NCBI GenBank assembly: GCA_036960405.1
Contig: JBALWS010000004.1
Location: forward strand, 26,142 to 90,141
Source: Motiliproteus sp036960405
GTDB lineage: Bacteria > Pseudomonadota > Gammaproteobacteria > Pseudomonadales > Balneatricaceae
DNA length: 64,000 nt
Direction: 5' to 3'
Shown here: positions 17,032 to 23,800 of the stretch, one piece after another
Position numbering within the stretch: the stretch's first letter is position 1
Layout: every line of letters starts with the position of its first letter
Made by a program: the position numbers and the translations under genes
Notes under the pieces: model-generated
The model's database searches: none
What the model saw: the letters and a program-made list of their open reading frames with translations, nothing else
What the model was told of the DNA's origin: nothing

Positions 17032-17574
17032 ATGCACTGCCCCCAATGCAAAGGTTACCAACTAGAACCCAAGCTATTAGAACCGAACCTGTTAGCAGCA
17101 AGCTGTCTCAAATGTAATGGCGCGCTGGTGCCATTGCTGAATTACCGTCACTGGTCAAAAAATCACTGCGACGAGCACTTTGTGAACAAGGTGGACGAAG
17201 TGTCAATCGCTGCCGAAGACAGCACCCAGGCTAAACTTTGCCCCAAATGCGGTCGAATGATGACCAAGTTTCGTATCGGCTTAGCAAATGACAATCGGAT
17301 CGATCTCTGTGGCAGCTGTGATGACGCTTGGCTGGATAACGGCGAGTGGCAGTTGCTAAAACAGTTAGAGCTGCACGATCAGCTGCCAAAAATTTTTACA
17401 GAAGGGTGGCAAAGAAATATTCGGCGGCAAAGACAGCAACAGCAAGTACAAGCCAAATACACTGAACTGATCGGAGAGGAAAGTTTTAGCAAAGTCGATC
17501 AATTCAAAAGCTGGGTTGATAAACACCCGCAAAAAGATCAGATAAAGCAATATTTGATTATCAGTTTTGATTGA
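17032..17574 (+). CDS. Double zinc-ribbon protein (zf-TFIIB-like)
   Basis: This 180-residue protein has a first ribbon with Cys3-x2-Cys6 and Cys25-x2-Cys28, and a second with Cys70-x2-Cys73 and Cys93-x2-Cys96. The latter is followed by DDAWLDNGEWQLL, the signature of zf-TFIIB-type small ribbons. The rest is basic and Gln-rich helix (RRQRQQQQVQAKY) with a final SWVDKHP segment. There is no signal peptide. It starts 15 bases after the giant ATPase with AGGA upstream and ends the rightward operon, so a cofactor or chaperone for the ATPase is a reasonable guess. No activity can be assigned. Confidence 0.75.
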   Translation: MHCPQCKGYQLEPKLLEPNLLAASCLKCNGALVPLLNYRHWSKNHCDEHFVNKVDEVSIAAEDSTQAKLCPKCGRMMTKFRIGLANDNRIDLCGSCDDAWLDNGEWQLLKQLELHDQLPKIFTEGWQRNIRRQRQQQQVQAKYTELIGEESFSKVDQFKSWVDKHPQKDQIKQYLIISFD

Positions 17575-17639
17575 GGCCGAAACGGCTAAGGAAATTGCGA
17601 ACAAGTCCTGCCGTCTGATACTGACCGGCCTCCCGAAAC

Positions 17640-17669
17640 AAAAAAGGCCTGCATTAGCTGCAGGCCTTT
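17640..17669 (-). terminator. Intrinsic terminator of trmB
   Basis: AAAGGCCTGCA (17643-17653) and TGCAGGCCTTT (17659-17669) form a perfect 11-base stem with loop TTAGC. Read leftward it is followed by six T. Rightward it has only three T, so it may also stop the zinc-ribbon operon weakly. Confidence 0.85.
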
Positions 17670-17702
17670 AAAGTATTGTTGTACGGAAGCGGTAGCGATT
17701 CT

Positions 17703-18431
17703 TTAGTCAATCCGCTCAAACATCAGATCCCAAACGCCATGTCCCAGCTTTTCGCCGCGGCGCTGGAACTTGGTATCCGGGCGCGCTTCGGGTTGGGGCG
17801 AGTACTGCCCTTCGCCGGCGTGGTTGCGGTAGCCTTCGGCGGCGTTCATCACTTCCATCATGTGCTCAGCGTAGGGTTCCCAGTCGGTGGCCATGTGGAA
17901 CACACCGCCGATTTTGAGTTTTTTACGGAAGGTCTGGGCGATCTCGGGCTGCACCATGCGGCGCTTATGGTGCTTTTTCTTGTGCCAAGGATCGGGGAAG
18001 AATAGCTGAATACCGTCGAGCGAACCGTCCGGGATGCAGTCTTTGAGCACTAGCAGGGCATCCTCGTTGTAAACCTTGAGGTTGGTCAGGCCGGCTTTGG
18101 CTGTGCCGTTGAGCAGTCGGCCGACGCCGGGTTTGTGCACTTCGATGCCGACGTAGTTGGTCTCGGGTGCAGCTTGCGCCATCGCTAGCAGTGAATCACC
18201 CATGCCGAAGCCGATCTCGAGTACGGTAGGTGCGCTGCGCTCGAATAGCTGCTCAAAGTCGATCAGGCCGTCTTCGAGATTGAGTCCTAGCGTTGGCCAT
18301 TGATTGTCGAGTGCTTTTTGCTGGGCCGGAGTCATCCGTCCAGCGCGCATGACGAAAGTGCGGATTGAGCGCAGGTACTTTTTTTCCTCGGGACGGTTGT
18401 CCGGGGTGGTGTTCGCGTCGGTCATGGTCAT
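17703..18431 (-). CDS. trmB: tRNA (guanine-N7)-methyltransferase
   Basis: TrmB makes m7G at position 46 of tRNA using SAM. The 242-residue protein shows the SAM motif VLEIGFGMGDSLLAMA (about residues 70-85), the conserved FFPDPWHKKKHHKRR block (about 145-159) and the C-terminal TKFQRRG motif. Length fits the family (E. coli 239). It is followed by a strong terminator. Seventy-five bases separate it from ilvD on the same strand, so it may be read from the ilvD promoter. Confidence 0.96.
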   Translation of the reverse strand: MTMTDANTTPDNRPEEKKYLRSIRTFVMRAGRMTPAQQKALDNQWPTLGLNLEDGLIDFEQLFERSAPTVLEIGFGMGDSLLAMAQAAPETNYVGIEVHKPGVGRLLNGTAKAGLTNLKVYNEDALLVLKDCIPDGSLDGIQLFFPDPWHKKKHHKRRMVQPEIAQTFRKKLKIGGVFHMATDWEPYAEHMMEVMNAAEGYRNHAGEGQYSPQPEARPDTKFQRRGEKLGHGVWDLMFERID

Positions 18432-18506
18432 TCAGAATTCTGTATGGGTAGAAATAGACAGGGGCCAGGCTATCGCAGCCTGGCCCCTCGTTAGGTGTGA
18501 GCCGGT

Positions 18507-20351
18507 CTAGTCGAGCAGGCTTAGATCGCGCACCGCACCTTTGTCAGCGCTGGTGGCCATCTTGGCGAAGACCTTCAGCGCGGGTGTGACCTTGCGTGGC
18601 CGTGCTTCGACCGGCTTCCAGCCATCTTTGCCCTTGGCGTCCATCGTGGCGCGGCGGCTGGCCAGCTCTTCATCGCTGAGCAGGACGTCGATGCGGCGGT
18701 TGGGAATGTCGATTTTGATGCGATCACCCGGTTCGACCAGTCCGATAGCACCGCCGGAAGCGGCTTCAGGCGAGACGTGGCCGATCGACAGGCCCGAGGT
18801 GCCGCCGGAGAAGCGACCGTCGGTTAGCAGCGCACACTCTTTACCCAGGCCTTTGGATTTCAGGTAGCTGGTCGGGTACAGCATCTCCTGCATGCCGGGT
18901 CCACCGCGTGGGCCTTCGTAGCGGATCACTACGATATCGCCGGACTTGACCTTGTCTGCCAGAATGTCGGCCACCGCCTGATCCTGGCTTTCGCAGATGT
19001 AGGCACTGCCTTCGAATACCCAGATGCTCTCGTCGACGCCGGAGGTTTTCACCACGCAGCCGTCCAGCGCGATGTTGCCGGTCAGTACCGCCAAGCCACC
19101 CTCTTTGCTGAAGGCGTGCTCGACCGAACGGATGCAGCCGTTGGCGCGGTCGGCATCGAGCGAACCCCAGCGGGTCGCTTGCGAGAATGCCTGTTGCGTC
19201 GGTACGCCACCGGGGCCGGCGCGGTAGAACTTCTTCACTGCGTCGTCGCCGCAGGTCATGATGTCCCACTTATCCAACCCCGCTTGCAGCGTTTCGCTGT
19301 GGACGGTCGGGATGCTGGCATCGATCAGGCCGCCGCGATTGAGTTCGGCCAGGATACTGAAGATACCACCGGCGCGGTGCACATCTTCGATATGGTACTT
19401 CTGATCGTTGGGCGCCACCTTGCACAGGTACGGTATCTTGCGTGATAGCTGGTCCATGTCGGTCAACGTGAAGTCGATTTCGGCTTCTTGGGCGATCGCC
19501 AGCAGGTGCAAAATGGTGTTGGTCGAGCCGCCCATGGCGATATCGAGGGTCATGGCGTTGCCGAAAGCGGCTTTGCAGCCGATCGAACGCGGCAGCACGC
19601 CGTAATCGTCCTGCTCGTAATGACGCTTGGTGATCTCGACGATCTTGCGACCGGCTTCCAGAAACAGCTCTTCGCGGTCGGCATGGGTCGCTAGCATCGT
19701 GCCGTTACCGGGCAAGGAGAGCCCCAATGCTTCGGTCAGACAGTTCATCGAGTTGGCGGTGAACATGCCCGAGCAGGAACCGCAGGTCGGGCAGGCAGAT
19801 CGCTCGACTTCGCTAACCAGTTCGTCAGAAGCCGTATCGTCTGCCGCCAGTACCATCGCATCGACCAGGTCCAGGCCGTGATCGATCAGTTTGGTCTTGC
19901 CCGCTTCCATCGGGCCGCCGGAGACGAAGATCACCGGAATATTGAGGCGCATCGCCGCCATCAGCATTCCCGGGGTGATCTTGTCGCAGTTGGAGATGCA
20001 CACCAATGCGTCGGCGCAGTGGCCATTGACCATGTACTCGACCGAGTCAGCGATCAGGTCGCGCGAGGGCAGCGAGTAGAGCATGCCGTCGTGACCCATG
20101 GCGATGCCGTCGTCGATGGCGATGGTGTTGAACTCTTTTGCCACACCGCCAGCCTTTTCGATCTCGCGTGCCACCAGCTGACCCATATCCTTGAGGTGCA
20201 CGTGGCCCGGCACAAACTGGGTGAAGGAGTTGGCGACGGCGATGATCGGCTTGCTGAAATCCTCGTCTTTCATCCCGGTGGCACGCCACAGTGAACGAGC
20301 TCCGGCCATATTTCGGCCCTTGGTGGACGTATCTGAACGATAAGCGGGCAT
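18507..20351 (-). CDS. ilvD: Dihydroxy-acid dehydratase
   Basis: IlvD dehydrates 2,3-dihydroxy acids in valine, isoleucine and leucine synthesis, using an Fe-S cluster. I place the start at ATG 20351 (614 residues, E. coli 616) because GAGGAAA precedes it and homology begins at MPAYRSDTSTKGRNMAGAR. The frame is open a further 51 codons, but that stretch has no family match. Cluster ligands are visible in ISNCDKITPG (Cys122, with Lys124) and ACPTCGSCSGMFTANSMNC (about 186-204). It is far from ilvE (36.2 kb), so the pathway is scattered here. Confidence 0.97.
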   Translation of the reverse strand: MPAYRSDTSTKGRNMAGARSLWRATGMKDEDFSKPIIAVANSFTQFVPGHVHLKDMGQLVAREIEKAGGVAKEFNTIAIDDGIAMGHDGMLYSLPSRDLIADSVEYMVNGHCADALVCISNCDKITPGMLMAAMRLNIPVIFVSGGPMEAGKTKLIDHGLDLVDAMVLAADDTASDELVSEVERSACPTCGSCSGMFTANSMNCLTEALGLSLPGNGTMLATHADREELFLEAGRKIVEITKRHYEQDDYGVLPRSIGCKAAFGNAMTLDIAMGGSTNTILHLLAIAQEAEIDFTLTDMDQLSRKIPYLCKVAPNDQKYHIEDVHRAGGIFSILAELNRGGLIDASIPTVHSETLQAGLDKWDIMTCGDDAVKKFYRAGPGGVPTQQAFSQATRWGSLDADRANGCIRSVEHAFSKEGGLAVLTGNIALDGCVVKTSGVDESIWVFEGSAYICESQDQAVADILADKVKSGDIVVIRYEGPRGGPGMQEMLYPTSYLKSKGLGKECALLTDGRFSGGTSGLSIGHVSPEAASGGAIGLVEPGDRIKIDIPNRRIDVLLSDEELASRRATMDAKGKDGWKPVEARPRKVTPALKVFAKMATSADKGAVRDLSLLD

Positions 20352-20386
20352 GAGATTTCCTCGACGGCGACTGATTGTTGTAAGAC

Positions 20387-20405
20387 AGAATAGGCTGGCT
20401 ATTCT
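20387..20405. repeat. Inverted repeat over the ilvD -10 region
   Basis: AGAATAG (20387-20393) and CTATTCT (20399-20405) are perfect 7-base arms with 5 between. The right arm overlaps the predicted -10 of ilvD, so it could be a repressor operator. In RNA it would be a short hairpin near the 5' end. Confidence 0.45.
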
Positions 20406-20429
20406 AGCAAGGGGTTTGAGGGCTGTTAA
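20401..20429 (-). promoter_or_regulatory. ilvD: Candidate sigma-70 promoter of ilvD
   Basis: On the minus strand TTAACA (20429-20424) is followed after exactly 17 bases by TAGAAT (20406-20401), each 5 of 6. TG one base upstream of the -10 makes it an extended -10. The predicted start is about 43 bases before the ilvD ATG. I see no leader peptide. Confidence 0.6.
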
Positions 20430-20589
20430 GTTACAGTGAAGGTATTCCTGAACTGTTTGGAATAGCCCTGTTTTTACTGTTTGTTTGGTGGCTAAGGCCT
20501 TCATCGACTATAGCCGCTCTTGATGATGGCAGGAGTGGAACGTAGGATGGTGCGCACCGTTATTAATCAGCAATATTGAGCGCGATGTT

Positions 20590-20898
20590 ATGGCCAGAAA
20601 GAGAAAAAAGACCGACCAGCCTGAGATGGTAGAGGAAGTGGAGGTCTCGAGCGTTAGCGCCGACAAACAAGCGATTCGCGCTGATAAATATCTGCGTCTG
20701 ATGATGCAGATAGGCATCCCGCTGGCGTTAATCAGCGTCGTGAGTTTATGGATGGCTCGTCAGCTTGGATCGGATGGATTGGGGTTGCTGTTTTTCATCA
20801 CCTGCCCGTTGGCGCTGACAATCGGCTTTGCCTATAACATCCGCTATGTGTCTCTAGCAGTACGCCGGCAGCGGCAGGAGAAAAATAAAGATAAATGA
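20590..20898 (+). CDS. Small two-helix membrane protein of unknown function
   Basis: This 102-residue protein has a charged N-terminus (MARKRKK, then Glu/Val-rich), two membrane helices (about 38-55 and 63-85) and a basic C-terminus (RRQRQEKNKDK). I do not recognise the family with certainty; a DUF3087-like or similar small inner-membrane protein is possible. Its stop overlaps the start of the Crp/Fnr gene (ATGA), so the two are coupled. It is read divergently from ilvD. Confidence 0.65.
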   Translation: MARKRKKTDQPEMVEEVEVSSVSADKQAIRADKYLRLMMQIGIPLALISVVSLWMARQLGSDGLGLLFFITCPLALTIGFAYNIRYVSLAVRRQRQEKNKDK

Positions 20899-21569
20899 AT
20901 ACCCTGCATCCGCTGCTGCAACAGCGCTATCCTCAACTCGCTCAGATCGATGATCAGGATGGCCAAGCAATTCTGTCCCAGGCGCAGTTGCTAACGGTTC
21001 CTGCCGGGCAATCGGTGTTTCGGATCGGTGATCCGTGCCAGAACTATCTGCTGGTGGTCGAGGGCAGTATTAAGGTGGTGGGACGTTCGGCCAATGGTCG
21101 CGAGATTGTGCTGTATCGGATCGAAGACTGCGGTACCTGTGTACTGACGACCGCCTGTTTATTAGGTCAAGATGCCTACCCGGCTGAGGGGATTACCGAG
21201 ACCAAAGTAAAGGCGTTTGCGATTCCTCGGAGCCAATTTGAGCAGGCGCTAAACTGTTCGGAAGGGCTGCGGTCGTTTATTTTTCAGTCGTACGGTTCGC
21301 GCATGGGCGGGTTGATCGGTTTGGTACAGCAGCTTGCCTTCGAGCGAATTGACCTGCGTTTGGCGCGCTATTTGATTGAGAAAGGGCTGAGCCGAGTTGA
21401 ACTGACTATTACCCATCATGAGTTGGCGACGGAACTGGGTTCGGCTCGCGAGGTGATCAGCCGTCAGCTAAAAAGCTTTGAACAGCACGGCTGGGTGCGC
21501 TTGGGCCGAGGTACCATTCGGGTCGATGACCTGGACGGTTTACGGGCGCAGGTCGAGTTTCAATCCTGA
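20895..21569 (+). CDS. Crp/Fnr family transcription regulator
   Basis: The 224-residue protein has an N-terminal cyclic-nucleotide-type beta-roll (about 15-130) and a C-terminal winged helix (THHELATELGSAREVISRQLK, about 175-200). It lacks the four N-terminal Cys of Fnr. Cys in the EDCGTCVLTTACLLG block recur in a Crp/Fnr subgroup commonly next to DUF2892 genes. The next gene here is exactly a DUF2892 protein, 130 bases downstream, so local control of that gene is likely. Effector unknown. Confidence 0.88.
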   Translation: MNTLHPLLQQRYPQLAQIDDQDGQAILSQAQLLTVPAGQSVFRIGDPCQNYLLVVEGSIKVVGRSANGREIVLYRIEDCGTCVLTTACLLGQDAYPAEGITETKVKAFAIPRSQFEQALNCSEGLRSFIFQSYGSRMGGLIGLVQQLAFERIDLRLARYLIEKGLSRVELTITHHELATELGSAREVISRQLKSFEQHGWVRLGRGTIRVDDLDGLRAQVEFQS

Positions 21570-21602
21570 TAACTTCTAGACTATCTCGCTAAATAGCTTT
21601 TA

Positions 21603-21617
21603 TGTGATTTTGTCACT
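21603..21617 (+). promoter_or_regulatory. Possible Crp/Fnr-type operator before the DUF2892 gene
   Basis: TGTGA-N5-TCACT contains the symmetric core GTGA-N5-TCAC, one base tighter than the classic Crp site. A TTTACA follows at 21637-21642, but no good -10 is at the right distance. The regulator encoded just upstream is the natural candidate. Weak evidence. Confidence 0.3.
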
Positions 21618-21699
21618 GAAGCCCGTCCCGCGTTTCTTTACAGTGCTATTAATCATCCGCAGTCGGGATGTCGTTATTACGCTGCAAAGGAGCAATACC

Positions 21700-21894
21700 A
21701 TGCAACAGAACGTCGGTACTATCGATCGTGTTATTCGTATCATCGCAGGCTTGGTTCTGCTGTCATTGGTCTTTATCGGTCCTATGACCCCTTGGGGCTG
21801 GATCGGCATTGTGCCAGTTTTTACCGCGCTAATTGGCTGGTGTCCGGCCTACAAGCTGGTCGGCCTGAGCACCTGCCCAAAGTGCCAGAGCTAA
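21700..21894 (+). CDS. DUF2892 (YgaP-type) small membrane protein
   Basis: This 64-residue protein with two membrane helices (about 9-27 and 32-50) has the DUF2892 pattern NVGTIDRVIRIIAG...TPWGWIGIVPVFTALIGWCPAYKLVGLSTCPKC. In E. coli YgaP this domain is fused to a rhodanese; here it stands alone. I chose ATG 21700 because AAAGGAG lies 7 bases upstream. A longer frame from 21604 is not supported. A strong terminator follows. Confidence 0.9.
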   Translation: MQQNVGTIDRVIRIIAGLVLLSLVFIGPMTPWGWIGIVPVFTALIGWCPAYKLVGLSTCPKCQS

Positions 21895-21928
21895 TTTAGA
21901 CCTCCCTTCCAGTTCAATCCCCTTTAAA

Positions 21929-21969
21929 CAGCCCGTTCCAATAGTGATGTTGGAACGGGCTGTTTTTTT
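21929..21969 (+). terminator. Intrinsic terminator after the DUF2892 gene
   Basis: CAGCCCGTTCCAA (21929-21941) pairs perfectly with TTGGAACGGGCTG (21950-21962) around an 8-base loop. Seven T follow (21963-21969). A textbook rightward terminator. Confidence 0.93.
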
Positions 21970-22064
21970 ATGCCCAAGGATGGGCGGTATGCCCCGAGAG
22001 CCTGGGATGGCGTTAGGGGCGATGTCTCGTTATCTAGGGACCTGTTTGCAGGATCTATGACCTC

Positions 22065-22103
22065 TTTACACTCGCTTTACATTCAGTTCAGTTAGCATTC
22101 AGT
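22065..22103 (+). promoter_or_regulatory. Four hexamers at 11-bp period, candidate response-regulator box
   Basis: TTTACA at 22065 and 22076 and TTCAGT at 22087 and 22098 each start exactly 11 bases apart. OmpR/PhoP-family regulators bind direct repeats with this helical period. The array ends 50 bases before the first gene of the operon that encodes such a regulator, so autoregulation is inferred. Confidence 0.5.
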
Positions 22104-22152
22104 TGCAGGCGCCTACCCTAAGCACAAGATCACAACAAAAAGGGATGTCGTC

Positions 22153-22746
22153 ATGAACACAACAACGATCACTCGATTAGTTATTACCGGACTGACTATC
22201 GCCGGACTGGGTATGGGCCAGGCCTGGGCAGATTCGTCCCACCGAAACGATCGGGGCCACGGAGGAAAGGGGAATAATGGCCGCCAGCACTTTGCCAAGG
22301 TCATTGCCGTGGATCCGATCACCCAATCGATCTCGCGTAAGATACCGATCGAGCAGTGCTGGAGCGAACAGGTGCGCTACGAAGGTTCAAACGGAGGTTA
22401 TCGCTCCAATACCGGAACGCTGTTAGGCGGCATTATCGGTGCGGCTATCGGTAACAACTTGGGCCGCGGTCACCATCGGGATAATAAGAATATCAAGACG
22501 GTAGCCGGTGGTTTGCTGGGTGCGGCGATCGGTCGTGATATCAGTGCCCGCAGCCAGTCGCGTCATTCGCAACCCGAATACCGTACTGAGCAGCGCTGCA
22601 GCACCGAATACGAGACCCAGTGGGAGCAGCGAATTACCGGGTACAATGTCACCTATCGTTACCAGGGCGAGACATACAATACCCGCATGGATTATGATCC
22701 GGGGAAGAAAATTCGTGTTCACGTACAAGTACGGCCGGTGATCTGA
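22153..22746 (+). CDS. Periplasmic glycine-zipper 2TM domain protein
   Basis: This 197-residue protein has a signal peptide (residues 1-26, cut after AWA). Two glycine-zipper segments, TLLGGIIGAAIGNNLG and TVAGGLLGAAIGRDI, lie around residues 95-135 (Rick_17kDa_Anti/SlyB type). The C-terminal region has Cys and aromatic residues (RCSTEYETQWEQRITGYNVTYRYQG). Such proteins sit in the outer membrane or periplasm, and SlyB is a PhoP target in enterics. It opens the operon glycine zipper-PepSY-regulator-kinase, behind the 11-bp repeat array. Confidence 0.85.
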   Translation: MNTTTITRLVITGLTIAGLGMGQAWADSSHRNDRGHGGKGNNGRQHFAKVIAVDPITQSISRKIPIEQCWSEQVRYEGSNGGYRSNTGTLLGGIIGAAIGNNLGRGHHRDNKNIKTVAGGLLGAAIGRDISARSQSRHSQPEYRTEQRCSTEYETQWEQRITGYNVTYRYQGETYNTRMDYDPGKKIRVHVQVRPVI

Positions 22747-22770
22747 TCCCGGCCGGGAGGCAGGGATAGA

Positions 22771-23079
22771 TTGACGCAGCCACGATCTCAACCGCAACGA
22801 TTGCACCGCCGCTTACCGATGCTTAGTTTTATCTGCGGGTTATTCCTGTCCGGGGCTCTGTGTGCCGCTCCCGATAAACTGATGGATCGGGAGCAGGCTG
22901 CTCAGCATGTTCAACAACACTACGATGGCAAAATCCTCGATTTGAAACCGATAAAAACCGGTAACGGCCAGGCGTATCGGGTCAAGCTGCTGCAACCCTC
23001 AGGGCGGGTCAAACTGATGCTGATCGATGCTCATGATGGTAAACCACGCCCTTTCGACAGTCCCTCCTCCAAGGATTAA
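22771..23079 (+). CDS. PepSY domain secreted protein
   Basis: This 102-residue protein has an N-terminal basic region and hydrophobic stretch (MLSFICGLFLSGALCAA) that looks like a signal peptide. A single PepSY-like domain follows (REQAAQHVQQHYDGKILDLKPIKTGNGQAYRVKLL...IDAHDG). The frame starts at TTG 22771; the ATG at residue 17 is a likely alternative start. PepSY genes are often found directly before a PhoP/PhoQ-like pair, and the protein may modulate the sensor in the periplasm (inference). The regulator gene starts 4 bases later. Confidence 0.8.
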   Translation: MTQPRSQPQRLHRRLPMLSFICGLFLSGALCAAPDKLMDREQAAQHVQQHYDGKILDLKPIKTGNGQAYRVKLLQPSGRVKLMLIDAHDGKPRPFDSPSSKD

Positions 23080-23083
23080 TACG

Positions 23084-23797
23084 ATGCGAATTCTGGTGGT
23101 TGAAGATGAACAGTCGTTACGTCAGCAGCTCGGTGATGCACTCAAATCGCGTCGTTATGTTGCCGATCTAGCTCCCGATGGCGAGGAGGGCCTGTACCTA
23201 GCCCAAGAGTGGCAGTACGACCTGGCCATTATCGATTTGGGCTTGCCCGGGATTAGCGGGCTGGAACTGATTCGAGAACTGCGCAGCGCGGGCAACCGGC
23301 TGCCGATTCTGATCCTGACCGCTCGCAGCGACTGGCAAGATAAAGTCGAAGGGCTCGAAGCCGGCGCCGATGATTACCTGACCAAACCGTTTCATATCGA
23401 AGAGTTGCTTGCGCGGGTCAACGCGCTGCTACGTCGCTCGGTCGGCCAGGCCAGCCCGCAGTTTGTGTTTGGTCCGCTAAAGGTCGATACCGCTGCTAAG
23501 CAGGTGCTACTCAATGAACTGCCCGTGGAGCTTACAGCCTACGAATACACCACCCTCGAATACCTGATTCACCAAGCCGGAAAGGTGGTCTCCAAGACCG
23601 AGCTGACCGAGCACCTGTACGATCAGGATTTTGATCGCGATAGTAATGTGATCGAGGTGTTTATCACCCGCTTGCGTAAGAAGCTCGATCCCGATGGCAG
23701 TCTTAAGCCGATCGCCACCGAACGCGGCCGTGGCTATCGCTTCGTGCTGGTGTCGGAGACGGTCGAACCCTCATTGCCTGAATCCAAGCCGGACTAA
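23084..23797 (+). CDS. OmpR/PhoP-family response regulator
   Basis: This is a 237-residue regulator. The receiver domain (1-120) has acidic residues Glu7-Asp8, phospho-acceptor Asp51 (LAIIDLGLPG), TAR and the switch Lys in LTKPF. The winged-helix output domain (about 130-228) carries SNVIEVFITRLRKKL and ERGRGYRF. I start at ATG 23084, which matches the family (MRILVVEDEQ) and has AAGGA upstream. A longer frame from 23027 runs into the PepSY gene. The partner kinase begins 3 bases after its stop. Confidence 0.93.
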   Translation: MRILVVEDEQSLRQQLGDALKSRRYVADLAPDGEEGLYLAQEWQYDLAIIDLGLPGISGLELIRELRSAGNRLPILILTARSDWQDKVEGLEAGADDYLTKPFHIEELLARVNALLRRSVGQASPQFVFGPLKVDTAAKQVLLNELPVELTAYEYTTLEYLIHQAGKVVSKTELTEHLYDQDFDRDSNVIEVFITRLRKKLDPDGSLKPIATERGRGYRFVLVSETVEPSLPESKPD

Positions 23798-23800
23798 TCG

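Noticed and set aside
20352..20504. 51-codon N-terminal extension of ilvD
   Set aside because: No homology to the family, and it would cover the predicted promoter. GAGGAAA before ATG 20351 decides the start.
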